Source: Methanomassiliicoccaceae archaeon UBA472 (lineage in GTDB: Archaea; Thermoplasmatota; Thermoplasmata; Methanomassiliicoccales; UBA472). From it: a DNA stretch of 30,425 nucleotides. The position numbers and the translations under genes are program-made. The stretch is taken from contig DAML01000005.1 of assembly GCA_002497075.1 (NCBI GenBank), positions 100,745 to 131,169 on the forward strand. Reading direction: 5' to 3'. Positions 15,507 to 23,165 of the stretch are shown here, one piece after another. Under the pieces are notes generated by a model. The model had not been told where the DNA came from. It saw nothing but the letters and a program-made list of their open reading frames with translations, and did not search any database. How positions within the stretch are numbered: the stretch's first letter is position 1; each line of letters opens with the position of its first letter.

Positions 15507-15866
15507 ATGAACGATCGCGCCTCGGTCACCCTGACCAGTCTAACGGTATCGTATCTCATGATCGCCATCGCAGCGGCCATCCTCGTCGCCTGGATCACCG
15601 AGGATTGGACCTTGTTCATCCCGTCCATGCTGCTCTTGGGCGGCGTATTCGCCACGTTCGTAGGTTTCAGGCAGCGCACCGGCGCTTTCGACAGGGGGCG
15701 CAGCAATGACGGCAACTTCCTGATGTTCTGGGGCACGCTTCTGGTGGCCTTCGGGATAATATGGTCGATCAACTACGCCTATCCGGGCAATGTGCTTTTC
15801 CTGGTGATAGGATTCCTGGTCTGGCTAGGGCTGGCCGTGCTGCTCTTCACCATAAGGAAGAAGTGA
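15507..15866 (+). CDS. Small four-helix membrane protein, function unknown
   Basis: The 119-aa protein is almost entirely membrane-embedded. Four hydrophobic segments are visible: VSYLMIAIAAAILVAW (~14-30), WTLFIPSMLLLGGVFATFVGF (~34-54), FLMFWGTLLVAFGIIW (~71-87) and VLFLVIGFLVWLGLAVLLF (~95-114). A short basic tail, TIRKK, suggests a cytoplasmic C-terminus. The loop after helix 2 is polar and basic (RQRTGAFDRGRSNDGN). No family is recognised. It ends 9 nt from the convergent lysS stop. Confidence 0.75.
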   Translation: MNDRASVTLTSLTVSYLMIAIAAAILVAWITEDWTLFIPSMLLLGGVFATFVGFRQRTGAFDRGRSNDGNFLMFWGTLLVAFGIIWSINYAYPGNVLFLVIGFLVWLGLAVLLFTIRKK

Positions 15867-15875
15867 GCCGAGACT

Positions 15876-17408
15876 TCAGGCCTCGGACAATCTCTTCAGC
15901 ACGAAGTCCCTGTCCAGGGTGGACAGGAAGAACCCGAGCCGCGGCCCGGAGCGCCGGGCTATGAATAAACGGTACAAAGCAAGGAAGCAGACCTTGGGCT
16001 GCATCCCCCTCTCCTTGGCGGTGTTGTAGATGGCGTCGTGGATCTTATCCCCGGTCCACTCCGTTTCCGTCAGGCGCTCCCGGAGCACGGAGATGTACGC
16101 GCGCTCCTCCTCGGTGATCTCCACGTCCGGCCTTTCCTGGCTGACGGTGTACAGCACCTCCTCGGGGGCGAACGCGTTCAGCCAGTGCCTCACGCAACCC
16201 AACCTCTGCTCCAGGACCTCCATGTCCTCCCCGGATATCTCCGGGATGCTCATGGAACGCTGCAGGACCTTGACCACGCCATCGAACGAATCGGATATCT
16301 GCGCCACGCTGACCAGGTGCCGGTAGGGAACCTGCAACGGGAGCCTGGACCGGACGGCGGAGGGCTGAGCTATCTCGTACGCCCGCAGGAGGTCCTTCTC
16401 CTTGTCGTCCGCCCCGCCGTTGAAGTAGAGCGCCTCGACCTTGTCGAACTCGTCGACGATGTCCAGTATCCCCATGCCGGGATCGTAGTCGATGTGCCTT
16501 TCTGGGTTGTAGCGGAGGACGCTGAAGGCCAGAACCGGCGCGGGGGTGATCAGCAGAGCGTCCGTCCCGGTGACCACGTTCCCGGTGGACTTGTGCATCT
16601 GGCCTTTTCCCTTGAACTGAATGAACTCATACGGCACCGGGTACGGCGGCTCGACGCCGTATATCTCCCGGCACAGCCGGACTCCGCTGTCATATGAACC
16701 GCCGGCGGCGGCATGGTCCTTGCCGAACGGCTCGCAGGTCACCCCGAACAGCTTCCACTTGGCCGGCCACTCGACACGCCAGGGCATCTTGCCTTCGCCT
16801 TTCCGGATATCGGCATCGCCTTCGTAACCGCAGTGGCACTTGAAGTGCACGTACGGGAAATCGTAACCGGTGATCTTGTCGCTGAACATGCCGCACTGCG
16901 GACACTCGGCGCTGAAGGGCCAGAAGTTCTCGGGCATCTTCCGTCCGGTGACCTCCCCGAGGATGCTGGCCACCTTTGTCCGCTCGCGAAGCACCAGGTC
17001 GACTATCTCGGTGAACTTGCCCTCCTCGTAGAGCTTGTGCGTCCAGATTATGCGGGGCTTGATACCCAGCTCGCCGATGGCGTTCAGGAAGGGGGTGATG
17101 TAATGCTCCGCGTAGGAAGCGTGGCAGCCGTCCGGGCAAGGGATATAGCAGATCGGCTTCCCGACCTCCTTCTCGAAACATTCCGGAAGGAACGGATAGC
17201 GCTTCCGCAGCGGATCGTAGGAATCTACCAGATAGATGAAGTCGACGTCTGCCCCCTTGTCCTTGAGCGCCTTGTACACCGCGTTGGCGGTTATGGACTC
17301 GCGGAGGCTGCCGACATGGATGGAACCGGAAGGGGTGATGCCGGTGGATATCAGATGCTTACCGCCCCTTTCGATGAGGGTGTTAGCTATCACGTCTGCC
17401 CAATGCAT
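15876..17408 (-). CDS. lysS: Lysyl-tRNA synthetase, class I
   Basis: Class I LysRS, the type found in most archaea, charging tRNA-Lys. The 510-aa protein has the HIGH-type motif TPSGSIHVGSL (25-35), a catalytic Rossmann fold with LVDSYDPLRKRYPF, and a zinc-binding insertion (C169, C172, C191, C193: CPQCG...CHCG). GKDHAAAGGSYDSG follows, then the region of the KMSKS loop, which reads QMHKSTGN (270-277), so the first Lys and Ser of KMSKS are Gln and His. A C-terminal alpha-helical anticodon domain runs to the end. On the minus strand a TTATAA-containing box lies about 30 nt before the ATG. Confidence 0.95.
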   Translation of the reverse strand: MHWADVIANTLIERGGKHLISTGITPSGSIHVGSLRESITANAVYKALKDKGADVDFIYLVDSYDPLRKRYPFLPECFEKEVGKPICYIPCPDGCHASYAEHYITPFLNAIGELGIKPRIIWTHKLYEEGKFTEIVDLVLRERTKVASILGEVTGRKMPENFWPFSAECPQCGMFSDKITGYDFPYVHFKCHCGYEGDADIRKGEGKMPWRVEWPAKWKLFGVTCEPFGKDHAAAGGSYDSGVRLCREIYGVEPPYPVPYEFIQFKGKGQMHKSTGNVVTGTDALLITPAPVLAFSVLRYNPERHIDYDPGMGILDIVDEFDKVEALYFNGGADDKEKDLLRAYEIAQPSAVRSRLPLQVPYRHLVSVAQISDSFDGVVKVLQRSMSIPEISGEDMEVLEQRLGCVRHWLNAFAPEEVLYTVSQERPDVEITEEERAYISVLRERLTETEWTGDKIHDAIYNTAKERGMQPKVCFLALYRLFIARRSGPRLGFFLSTLDRDFVLKRLSEA

Positions 17409-17495
17409 ATGCTATCAAGCCGTGAAGTCCCCTGCCCGTTATAAGGTTTATCGCGGTTGGGTGTTCGGAACGGACGAGAACCCCGGTGCATAATT

Positions 17496-17506
17496 CTTTT
17501 ATATCC
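17496..17506 (+). promoter_or_regulatory. TATA box of the Sec61-beta gene
   Basis: CTTTTATATCC is a near-consensus archaeal TATA box, with its centre about 32 nt before the ATG at 17533. AGGTG at 17520-17524, 8 nt before the ATG, may act as a ribosome site if transcription starts just upstream of it. Confidence 0.6.
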
Positions 17507-17532
17507 TTTTGAAGGTAGCAGGTGCGATCGAC

Positions 17533-17700
17533 ATGGCGAAGGACAGCAAGACCGGGGGATTCCAGTCCGCGGCGGGCCTCATAAGGTATTTTGACAACGA
17601 GGACGAGAAGGCCCTGAAGCTCAGCCCCTACCTGGTCATCGCCCTGTGCGTGATAACCATCGCCATCGTGGTCGTGGCCAACGCTCTGTACCCTACATAA
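17533..17700 (+). CDS. secG: Preprotein translocase subunit Sec61-beta
   Basis: Beta subunit of the archaeal SecYEG/Sec61 protein-conducting channel. The 55-aa protein has the conserved cytoplasmic part MAKDSKTGGFQSAAGLIRYF, with the family's AGLIRYF motif, then an acidic patch (DNEDEKA). A Pro-containing SPYLVIALCVITIAIVVVANAL segment forms the single C-terminal membrane anchor. I use the ATG at 17533, which matches family length and has AGGTG 8 nt upstream; an in-frame ATG at 17509 would lie inside the promoter region. Confidence 0.93.
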   Translation: MAKDSKTGGFQSAAGLIRYFDNEDEKALKLSPYLVIALCVITIAIVVVANALYPT

Positions 17701-17708
17701 ATAATAGG

Positions 17709-17735
17709 AAAAAGGTTAGTAGGGAAGTCGTTTTT
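17709..17735. terminator. Back-to-back oligo-T terminators between Sec61-beta and the antiporter
   Basis: The 40-nt gap between the two convergent genes has TTTTT on the plus strand at 17731-17735 (past Sec61-beta). It also has AAAAA at 17709-17713, which is TTTTT on the minus strand past the antiporter gene. Archaeal RNA polymerase terminates at such T tracts without needing a hairpin, so this pair could end both transcripts. Confidence 0.45.
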
Positions 17736-17740
17736 CAGCA

Positions 17741-19009
17741 TCATTCCGCATCGGGCGGTACCAGTTCGCACTTCTTACCCAGCTTCCGGCGGAACGTGTA
17801 GGTCAGCAACGGCGGGGCCAGCAACGTCGTGAACAGTGACATGAACACTATGGCATTGTAGAGACCCGGCTCGATTATGCCCAGACCTGTCACCGGGTCC
17901 TTCATCCCCAACCCTATGCTGGCCACTATCAGACCGACCTCACCTCGGGGTATCATGCCCACCCCGATGATGGCCGCGGACTTGCCACCGAGGCTTTTCG
18001 CGCCAAGGCCGCAACCGACGAACTTGGTGATTATTGCGAGGACTGTTATGATAGCGGCTATGATGAGCACATCGAACTCTCCGAAGGCAGCGAGGGAGAC
18101 CTCGATACCTACGAACACGAAGAAGAACGGGGTGAGGAACTCGGCGATGGGCTCGATCTTCTCCTCGCAAGGCCACTTGTCCTTGAACTCGCCGAAGGCC
18201 ATGCCCGCGAGGAACGCTCCGATTATCGCCGCCAGGTCCAGGAAGGCGGACATGGAGGAGAGGGCGAAGCACACTATGAGCGCCAGCGGAAGCGGACCGA
18301 TGCCCTTGCGCTTGCGGTCTGCCGTGCACACCTCTTTCGCCTTCTTCTCGTCCCTCTGCTTGACCACCTTAGGCAAGAGCAGGGAGCCGATGAAAATGAT
18401 CGCCAGAACGAACAGCACGGCTTGTATGGATACAGCGGCCACCTGTATGATGTCCAGACTGCCCCCGCTGGCGATGCCGACGACTACGGCAAGAACTATC
18501 ATGCCCAGGACGTCGTCGATGACCGCGGCACCGATGATGACCCGGGATTCCACGGCTTGCATCAAGTTCATGTCCTTGATGACGCGCGCCGTGATCCCTA
18601 CGCTGGTGGCCACCATGGCCGCTCCCACGAACAGGGCTTCCAGCTGCTTCTCCGGCCCGAGGGTGAGAATCATGAAAGCGTATCCGACTATGAACGGGAG
18701 GATGACACCGAACACCGCCACGAACATGGCGGTCTTGCCGACCTTGCGTATGGAGCTGAAAGGCGTTTCCAAACCTACCGTGAACAGCAGGAACACGACA
18801 CCGAGCTCCTTGAGGACCTCGAAGACCTCCCTGTCCGAGCCTAGGTTGATGAACTCGTAAAGTAAGGTGTTAGCAATTATGATACCGACCAGGATCTCGC
18901 CGATCACCGTGGGGATCTTGGCCTTGTTGCATATCATCCTGGCCACTTCGACCAGTACGATGATGACGAAAAGCTGGAACAGCACGGTCTGTATGAAGTC
19001 CTCTCCCAT
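17741..19009 (-). CDS. CPA2-family cation/proton antiporter (Kef/NapA type)
   Basis: Multi-pass transporter exchanging Na+ or K+ for H+. The 422-aa protein has about 12-13 hydrophobic segments and no C-terminal RCK/TrkA-N domain, so it is the membrane core only. The ion-site motif is AAVIDDVLGM with D165-D166; the Asp pair resembles electrogenic Na+/H+ antiporters such as NapA. Other family marks are PTVIGEILVGIIIA near the N-terminus, VVFLLFTVGLET, and the cytoplasmic loop rich in Lys/Arg (KQRDEKKAKEV). GMIPRGEVGLIVA in the C-terminal half is also typical. It is divergent from ppa, with a shared AT island. Confidence 0.92.
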   Translation of the reverse strand: MGEDFIQTVLFQLFVIIVLVEVARMICNKAKIPTVIGEILVGIIIANTLLYEFINLGSDREVFEVLKELGVVFLLFTVGLETPFSSIRKVGKTAMFVAVFGVILPFIVGYAFMILTLGPEKQLEALFVGAAMVATSVGITARVIKDMNLMQAVESRVIIGAAVIDDVLGMIVLAVVVGIASGGSLDIIQVAAVSIQAVLFVLAIIFIGSLLLPKVVKQRDEKKAKEVCTADRKRKGIGPLPLALIVCFALSSMSAFLDLAAIIGAFLAGMAFGEFKDKWPCEEKIEPIAEFLTPFFFVFVGIEVSLAAFGEFDVLIIAAIITVLAIITKFVGCGLGAKSLGGKSAAIIGVGMIPRGEVGLIVASIGLGMKDPVTGLGIIEPGLYNAIVFMSLFTTLLAPPLLTYTFRRKLGKKCELVPPDAE

Positions 19010-19032
19010 CGGAGTACTGTATGTGTTAAGTC

Positions 19033-19044
19033 ATATATTAAATT
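19033..19044. promoter_or_regulatory. AT island between the antiporter and pyrophosphatase genes
   Basis: ATATATTAAATT reads as a TATA box on both strands. On the minus strand its centre is about 29 nt from the antiporter ATG, fitting a near-leaderless message. On the plus strand it would start transcription near 19065, leaving a leader of about 120 nt for ppa that contains an inverted repeat. A separate, weaker ppa promoter nearer the gene cannot be excluded. Confidence 0.45.
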
Positions 19045-19100
19045 CTGAGCAAGCCACCAGATGGTCGTGGCTCGATCTCCTCGGCAGGTGTTCCATCGTT

Positions 19101-19171
19101 GCCGCTTCGCAAGAATACCAGGCGTAGTGTCAAGGGAAAAAAGATAAGTAACAAAAGACAATCGAAGCGGC
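19101..19171 (+). promoter_or_regulatory. Inverted repeat in the pyrophosphatase leader
   Basis: GCCGCTTCG (19101-19109) and CGAAGCGGC (19163-19171) are perfect 9-bp complements 53 nt apart. The second arm ends 2 nt before the GAGAGG ribosome site (19173-19178). An extra CTCG/CGAG pairing (19080-19083 with 19172-19175) would extend the helix into that site. It is a candidate leader structure. Confidence 0.4.
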
Positions 19172-19185
19172 CGAGAGGAATAAAG

Positions 19186-19722
19186 ATGTCATTATGGAAG
19201 AACCTTCCTTCCGGACGAAATCCCCCTGAGATCATCAACGTCATAATCGAGACCCCCAAGGACAGCAAGAACAAGTACGAGGTGTCCAAGGAGTTCGACT
19301 GTATGCTTCTGGACCGCGTGCTGCACTCTAGCGTCGTGTTCCCGTTGGCTTATGGCCTCATTCCGCGTACGTTCTACGAGGACGGCGACCCTCTGGACGC
19401 CATGGTCCTGATCAGCGAGCCGACCTTTCCCGGCTGCGTCGTCGAGGCCAGGCCGATAGGCGTCCTGGAGATGAGCGATGAGAAGGGGCAGGACGACAAG
19501 ATCCTGACCGTGGCCTGCGGTGACCCGCGCAACAACCAGTACCTGGAACTGGAGGACGTGCCCCAGCACCTTCTGGACGAGATCTCCGAGTTCTTCAAGA
19601 CCTACAAGAGGCTAGAGGAGAAGAAGGGAACGAACGTGATAGGCTGGCAGGGACGCGCCCGGGCCACGGAGATCGTTGCCGACTCCCTCACCGTGTTCCG
19701 CAACAAGTTCGGCTACAAGTGA
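19186..19722 (+). CDS. ppa: Inorganic pyrophosphatase, soluble family I
   Basis: Hydrolyses pyrophosphate to phosphate in the cytoplasm, pulling biosynthetic reactions such as aminoacylation forward. The 178-aa protein shows the family I order: NKYEVSKEFDCMLLDRVLHSSVVFPLAYGLIPRT is split over residues 29-61, the signature EDGDPLDAMVL (65-75) carries D66, D68 and D71, and the DDK of GQDDKIL (D103, D104) follows. The stretch usually read as AVPxDDP is TVACGDP here. The ATG at 19186 is 7 nt after GAGAGG and gives the normal length. It is convergent with the DUF2117-like gene, leaving one base between the stops. Confidence 0.95.
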   Translation: MSLWKNLPSGRNPPEIINVIIETPKDSKNKYEVSKEFDCMLLDRVLHSSVVFPLAYGLIPRTFYEDGDPLDAMVLISEPTFPGCVVEARPIGVLEMSDEKGQDDKILTVACGDPRNNQYLELEDVPQHLLDEISEFFKTYKRLEEKKGTNVIGWQGRARATEIVADSLTVFRNKFGYK

Positions 19723-19723
19723 G

Positions 19724-20785
19724 TCAGAAACGCCTTTCCCACAACAATCTTTCACCGCAGGCCGCCCGGACCTTGGCGGCCATCTCTTCGACCCCCATTT
19801 TCATCTTGACACGATGGCCTTCCTGGAAGAATTCTCGAGCGATCTCCGCTCCCACCTGGTCATCGTTGCCTGGAGCGAGACGGAACAGATACGAACCGGG
19901 GTAGAGCAGCTCTTCGAATGAGATCCCGTCCTCGTCCCCGTCGGTGATGGCGATGACCGGCACGCCTAGGCGGAAAAGCAAAGCGGAAGCGATCTTGCTG
20001 GTGTCGTCCCCCACCGTGACCGCATAGGCCGCCTCCCGGCAGCGGAACAGGGACTCCTCGGCGCAATGGTCGATCAAACAGGCTGTGCTTCCGTTGGAGA
20101 CGAGACTACGGGGTTCGGCCCTGGTCCGGCGGACGTGTCCGCTGCGGATTATGGCGGTGCGCATGTCAAAGTGGCCGAGGCGCTCAATTCCGGTGGATTT
20201 GGTCCTCACGCCCTCTGCCACTAGCGAACCCTCCGGTGTTTGGCGGATGACGACCTTGGAATTCTCGGCCTTGCCGATGACGTGACCGTTGATCCAGATG
20301 TTCTCTCCCGGGCGGACCCCGCTCAGGACGCGAACGCCACCTATCTCGGACGGGGATTCGTTCCGAAGGTCCAGCAATTCGCCTTTCAGCAATGGTAGGA
20401 TTAATTCGAGATCGCGATCTTGGCCGGCCCAGAGGATGCTAATTCCGCCCTCGAGCTGCACAACTGGAATAGAAACTGAGACCCTTGACATCACCAGCCG
20501 GCCGAAGGCGATGGAGCTGTCGCGGTCCTTGCCCTGGTTGACCAGCAGGATAAGGTCCGAACTCGAGGAAGCACGTTTGATGGCTGCGGAGGGAAGTTCC
20601 CTGGAACTGATGTCGATGACGCGCTCCAGCCCGGCGTCTATGACCGCCGCCACCGCGGTAGTGCCTCCGACCGCGGCCCTGACCTCACCTATGGATGATG
20701 CCAGGCCGATGATATCGGATGCCAGTCCGGTGTCCACCGCCTCCGGGCCGTGGACTATCACAGCTACGCGCTTGCCGCTCACCAT
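19724..20785 (-). CDS. DUF2117-like archaeal protein, function unknown
   Basis: The 353-aa protein opens with a Rossmann-like segment (KRVAVIVHGPEAVDTGLASDI), then GGTTAVAAVIDAGLE and a repeated alpha/beta region (LILLVNQGKDRDSSIAFG). A middle beta-rich domain follows (SGVRPGENIWINGHVIGKAE). The C-terminal half includes SLFRCREAAYAVTVGDDTSKIASALLFRLGVPVIAITDGDEDGI in order, and the DGDEDG acidic run suggests Toprim-like or metal binding. From memory this matches DUF2117 (COG4018), seen mainly in methanogens; its activity is not known to me. It follows the half-ferritin gene by 38 nt, with a TATA-like ATTTAGATAG in the gap. Confidence 0.8.
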   Translation of the reverse strand: MVSGKRVAVIVHGPEAVDTGLASDIIGLASSIGEVRAAVGGTTAVAAVIDAGLERVIDISSRELPSAAIKRASSSSDLILLVNQGKDRDSSIAFGRLVMSRVSVSIPVVQLEGGISILWAGQDRDLELILPLLKGELLDLRNESPSEIGGVRVLSGVRPGENIWINGHVIGKAENSKVVIRQTPEGSLVAEGVRTKSTGIERLGHFDMRTAIIRSGHVRRTRAEPRSLVSNGSTACLIDHCAEESLFRCREAAYAVTVGDDTSKIASALLFRLGVPVIAITDGDEDGISFEELLYPGSYLFRLAPGNDDQVGAEIAREFFQEGHRVKMKMGVEEMAAKVRAACGERLLWERRF

Positions 20786-20824
20786 CGCCTGGCAATCTCA
20801 AGCGGGCTATCTAAATCTAGCGCG

Positions 20825-21106
20825 TCAGCCCAGCTCTTCCTCGACCTCTTTGCGTCCCTCTTCCAGCTCCTCGCTCTGCTCCGGGTCGATGAGCAGCAGC
20901 AACGCCTGGAACTCCCCAACGTGGGTCTTCTCCTCCTTGGCCACGTCCAGTAGGACCCGGCGTATCTTGTGGTCGTCGGTCATGGCGGCCAGCTGCTCGT
21001 AGAGGCTTACGGCGTCCAGCTCGGCGATGATGGCCGCCCTCAGTATCTCGCGGTCCAGGTGGTCGGCCTTCAGGGCCTCCAGGTCAATGGGTATCTTGGA
21101 CATCAT
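20825..21106 (-). CDS. Small ferritin-like (half four-helix) protein
   Basis: The 93-aa protein consists of two long helices, with no room for a complete four-helix ferritin. Helix 1 (EILRAAIIAELDAVSLYEQLAAM) supplies the first Glu ligand and helix 2 (RRVLLDVAKEEKTHVGEFQALLL) the ExxH (E-K-T-H) signature. A short acidic tail (EELEEGRKEVEEELG) follows. This two-helix layout is that of rubrerythrin-related or encapsulated-ferritin-like proteins, which dimerise to build the diiron site. No encapsulin shell gene is in the window. Likely iron oxidation or peroxide handling; the exact partner is unknown. Confidence 0.85.
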   Translation of the reverse strand: MMSKIPIDLEALKADHLDREILRAAIIAELDAVSLYEQLAAMTDDHKIRRVLLDVAKEEKTHVGEFQALLLLIDPEQSEELEEGRKEVEEELG

Positions 21107-21234
21107 GGTATCTGAGGTGTTTAACGAACTTACTGACTCATAAGCATGATGGATATGATCGCGCAGATCTGAAAGTATCGACTAGCAACGAATAAATCGT
21201 CGGGAGCCCATGTCGGCCGAAGAGGCTCGGACGG

Positions 21235-21615
21235 ATGAACGGCGGAGGGCGTGATGAAAAAGAGGTGCCGAAACTTCACCGGGCGGAGGAGCCTGCTCAG
21301 CAGAGCATCAAACCTCCCCAGTTGCCGATATCGGCCATCGTCCTGGCGTCCGTGGGCGGCATGCTCCTCTTCATAGGCCTGTTCTTTCTGCTGGTCGCCG
21401 GACTTGGCGTCGGCGGTTTCCTTATCCCTTCATTGGCGGTGATCGCCGTCGCGATCATCATGATGCTCGTCGCCTGGAACGTCTGGAGGAAGATCAGGGT
21501 TCGTCACGAGGAGCGGCAGCAGGAAGAGAATGAAAGGCTCCTCTGCGATTACTGCGGGGGAATGAACGCCGAAGGCGATCTGCAGTGCCGCTTCTGCGGC
21601 GCCCCGCTGCGCTGA
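21235..21615 (+). CDS. Small membrane protein with C-terminal zinc ribbon
   Basis: The 126-aa protein has a hydrophilic N-terminus (~1-32), two membrane segments (SAIVLASVGGMLLFIGLFFLL and FLIPSLAVIAVAIIMMLVAW) and a basic coiled stretch (KIRVRHEERQQEENER). A single four-Cys ribbon ends it, CDYCGGMNAEGDLQCRFCG, almost at the C-terminus. A TATA-like GAATAAATC (21190-21198) precedes it, and there is no clear ribosome site, so the exact start is uncertain. The plan (membrane helices plus cytoplasmic ribbon) resembles the protein at 10994 on a smaller scale. Function unknown. Its stop lies one base from the convergent NifX-like gene. Confidence 0.75.
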   Translation: MNGGGRDEKEVPKLHRAEEPAQQSIKPPQLPISAIVLASVGGMLLFIGLFFLLVAGLGVGGFLIPSLAVIAVAIIMMLVAWNVWRKIRVRHEERQQEENERLLCDYCGGMNAEGDLQCRFCGAPLR

Positions 21616-21616
21616 T

Positions 21617-22018
21617 TCAAATTCCTAGATATCCGCCATAGGTGGCTTTCTTACATACCGGGAGCTTGCCCTTCAGGCACTTCTCCAGGATGTCGGAGAC
21701 CTTGCCCTCGCATCCGGCGTGTACCTTGACCCCGGAGGCTTCCAACTGCTTGAACGCCTTCGGCCCGATGGTGCCGGTTATTACGATGTCTACCTTCTGC
21801 TTAGCCAGTTCAGCAGCGGTTTTAATAGCCGACTCGCTTCCGCCCTTCTTCACCAGGTTCTCCATGACCATGCTGTTCTCCGGGCTTCCCTCGAAGATGA
21901 TGAAGAAGTTGCTTCGAGCCATGGGAGCGATCTCTCCATCCAGGCCGTCGCCCTTGGACGTCACCGCCATCCTGCATGGTCTCTCGTCCTTCGGGGCGGA
22001 ACTTTTCTTAGCTGGCAT
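21617..22018 (-). CDS. NifX/NifB-C-type (dinitrogenase iron-molybdenum cofactor-like) protein
   Basis: Member of the small Fe-Mo-cofactor-binding-like family (NifX, NifY, NifB C-terminus, MTH1175). The 133-aa protein has a Lys/Pro-rich lead of about 16 residues, then MAVTSKGDGLDGEIAPMARSNFF, the typical first strand and loop. VDIVITGTIGPKAFKQLEASGVKVHAG follows, the family's core. Four cysteines (C15 and three near the C-terminus, in GCEG, KCLK and VCKK) are more than the fold needs and may bind a cluster. No nif or Mo-cofactor gene is nearby. AGGTG 5 nt before the ATG and a GATTAAATC box support the start. Confidence 0.88.
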   Translation of the reverse strand: MPAKKSSAPKDERPCRMAVTSKGDGLDGEIAPMARSNFFIIFEGSPENSMVMENLVKKGGSESAIKTAAELAKQKVDIVITGTIGPKAFKQLEASGVKVHAGCEGKVSDILEKCLKGKLPVCKKATYGGYLGI

Positions 22019-22178
22019 TTTAACACCTGATAGATTTAATCCTTGCGAGCTTAAGAGCCTTTCGAAAACACATTCGGTTCATTCGGCGCATATTGCGTGA
22101 AGTACCCTGAGCGACGTTCTCAACCGTCCACGGTAAAGGTTATTACTAAACAGGGAATCACGAAAAAGGGGAAGAAAA

Positions 22179-23165
22179 ATGGGCAATGGTGATGAGGTCG
22201 TCATCGACGTGAAGAACCTGGTAAGGAAGTACCACAGCACCACTGGCATCCTTCATCAGAAGAAGAAGGAGACCGTGGCGGTGAACGATATCGACTTCCA
22301 GGTCCGCCGCGGGGAGCTTTTCGGGCTCCTCGGTCCGAACGGGGCCGGAAAGACCACCACCATCAAGGTGCTCACCACTTTGCTACTGCCGACCTCTGGT
22401 AGCGTCAAGATCCTCGGCTACGACGTGGTCAAGGAATCGATGGAGGTGCGCAAGCGCATCGGTCTCATCCTGGGGGGTGAGCGCGGCCTCTACTACCGGG
22501 TCACCGCCAGGCAGAACCTCCGCTACTTCGCTGACATCTATGGGGTCCCGACGTCCATCAGGGACAAGCGCATCGAGGAAGTGCTCAAGAGGGTCAACCT
22601 CCTAGACAAGGCGGACACCCGGGTGGAGGATTATTCCCGGGGAATGAAGCAGCGTCTGCACATAGCCAAGGGCATAATCCACGACCCAGAGCTCATATTC
22701 ATGGACGAGCTCACCATCGGCCTGGACCCGGAGGCGGCCAGGGACGCCAGGGATATGACCAAGGAGCTTTTGGCGGAGGGCAAGACCATCTTGCTCACGA
22801 CCCATTACATGTACGAGGCGGACGAGCTCTGCGATCGCATCGGGGTCATCGCTCGCGGTAAGATAGTGGCTCTGGACACCCCGAAGGGATTGAAGTCCCT
22901 GGTGAAGGACACCTCGGTCATCGAGGTGGAAGGGTTCGGTATTACCGAGAAGGACCTCGATTCACTGAAGGCCTTGGATGGTGTTCGTACCGTCGCGGCA
23001 AACATGTGCGAGGACAAGCAGACCATGCGGGTGCAGGTCGGGGATCCCGTTTCGTTATTGCCCAAGGTCACCCATCTTCTGGAGGATCGCAAGGTCATCG
23101 GGATGAAGGTGAAGGAACCCACGTTGGAGGACGCCTACCTCTGGCTGGTGAGGGAAGATGCCTAG
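22179..23165 (+). CDS. ABC-2 exporter ATP-binding protein
   Basis: ATPase of a two-permease ABC exporter. The 328-aa protein has Walker A GPNGAGKTT (52-60), a Q-loop region around ILGG, and signature YSRGMKQRL (152-160), the degenerate form of LSGGQ common in ABC-2 drug or antibiotic-resistance ATPases. Walker B is LIFMDELTIGLDP (172-184), with Leu in place of the usual Pro after DE, and the switch His is H209 (TTHYM). A C-terminal regulatory domain of about 100 residues follows. AGGGG lies 7 nt before the ATG. It overlaps the first permease by 8 bp, and its stop is TAG. Substrate unknown. Confidence 0.95.
   Translation: MGNGDEVVIDVKNLVRKYHSTTGILHQKKKETVAVNDIDFQVRRGELFGLLGPNGAGKTTTIKVLTTLLLPTSGSVKILGYDVVKESMEVRKRIGLILGGERGLYYRVTARQNLRYFADIYGVPTSIRDKRIEEVLKRVNLLDKADTRVEDYSRGMKQRLHIAKGIIHDPELIFMDELTIGLDPEAARDARDMTKELLAEGKTILLTTHYMYEADELCDRIGVIARGKIVALDTPKGLKSLVKDTSVIEVEGFGITEKDLDSLKALDGVRTVAANMCEDKQTMRVQVGDPVSLLPKVTHLLEDRKVIGMKVKEPTLEDAYLWLVREDA

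Noticed and set aside
17877..18860. A 327-codon plus-strand frame opposite the antiporter
   Set aside because: Met/Thr/Ala-rich low-complexity translation mirrors antiporter membrane codons; no start signal or motif.
21211..21255. A 14-codon upstream frame before the small zinc-ribbon protein
   Set aside because: It lies at about the predicted transcript start, overlaps the real start codon region and has no ribosome site; probably chance.
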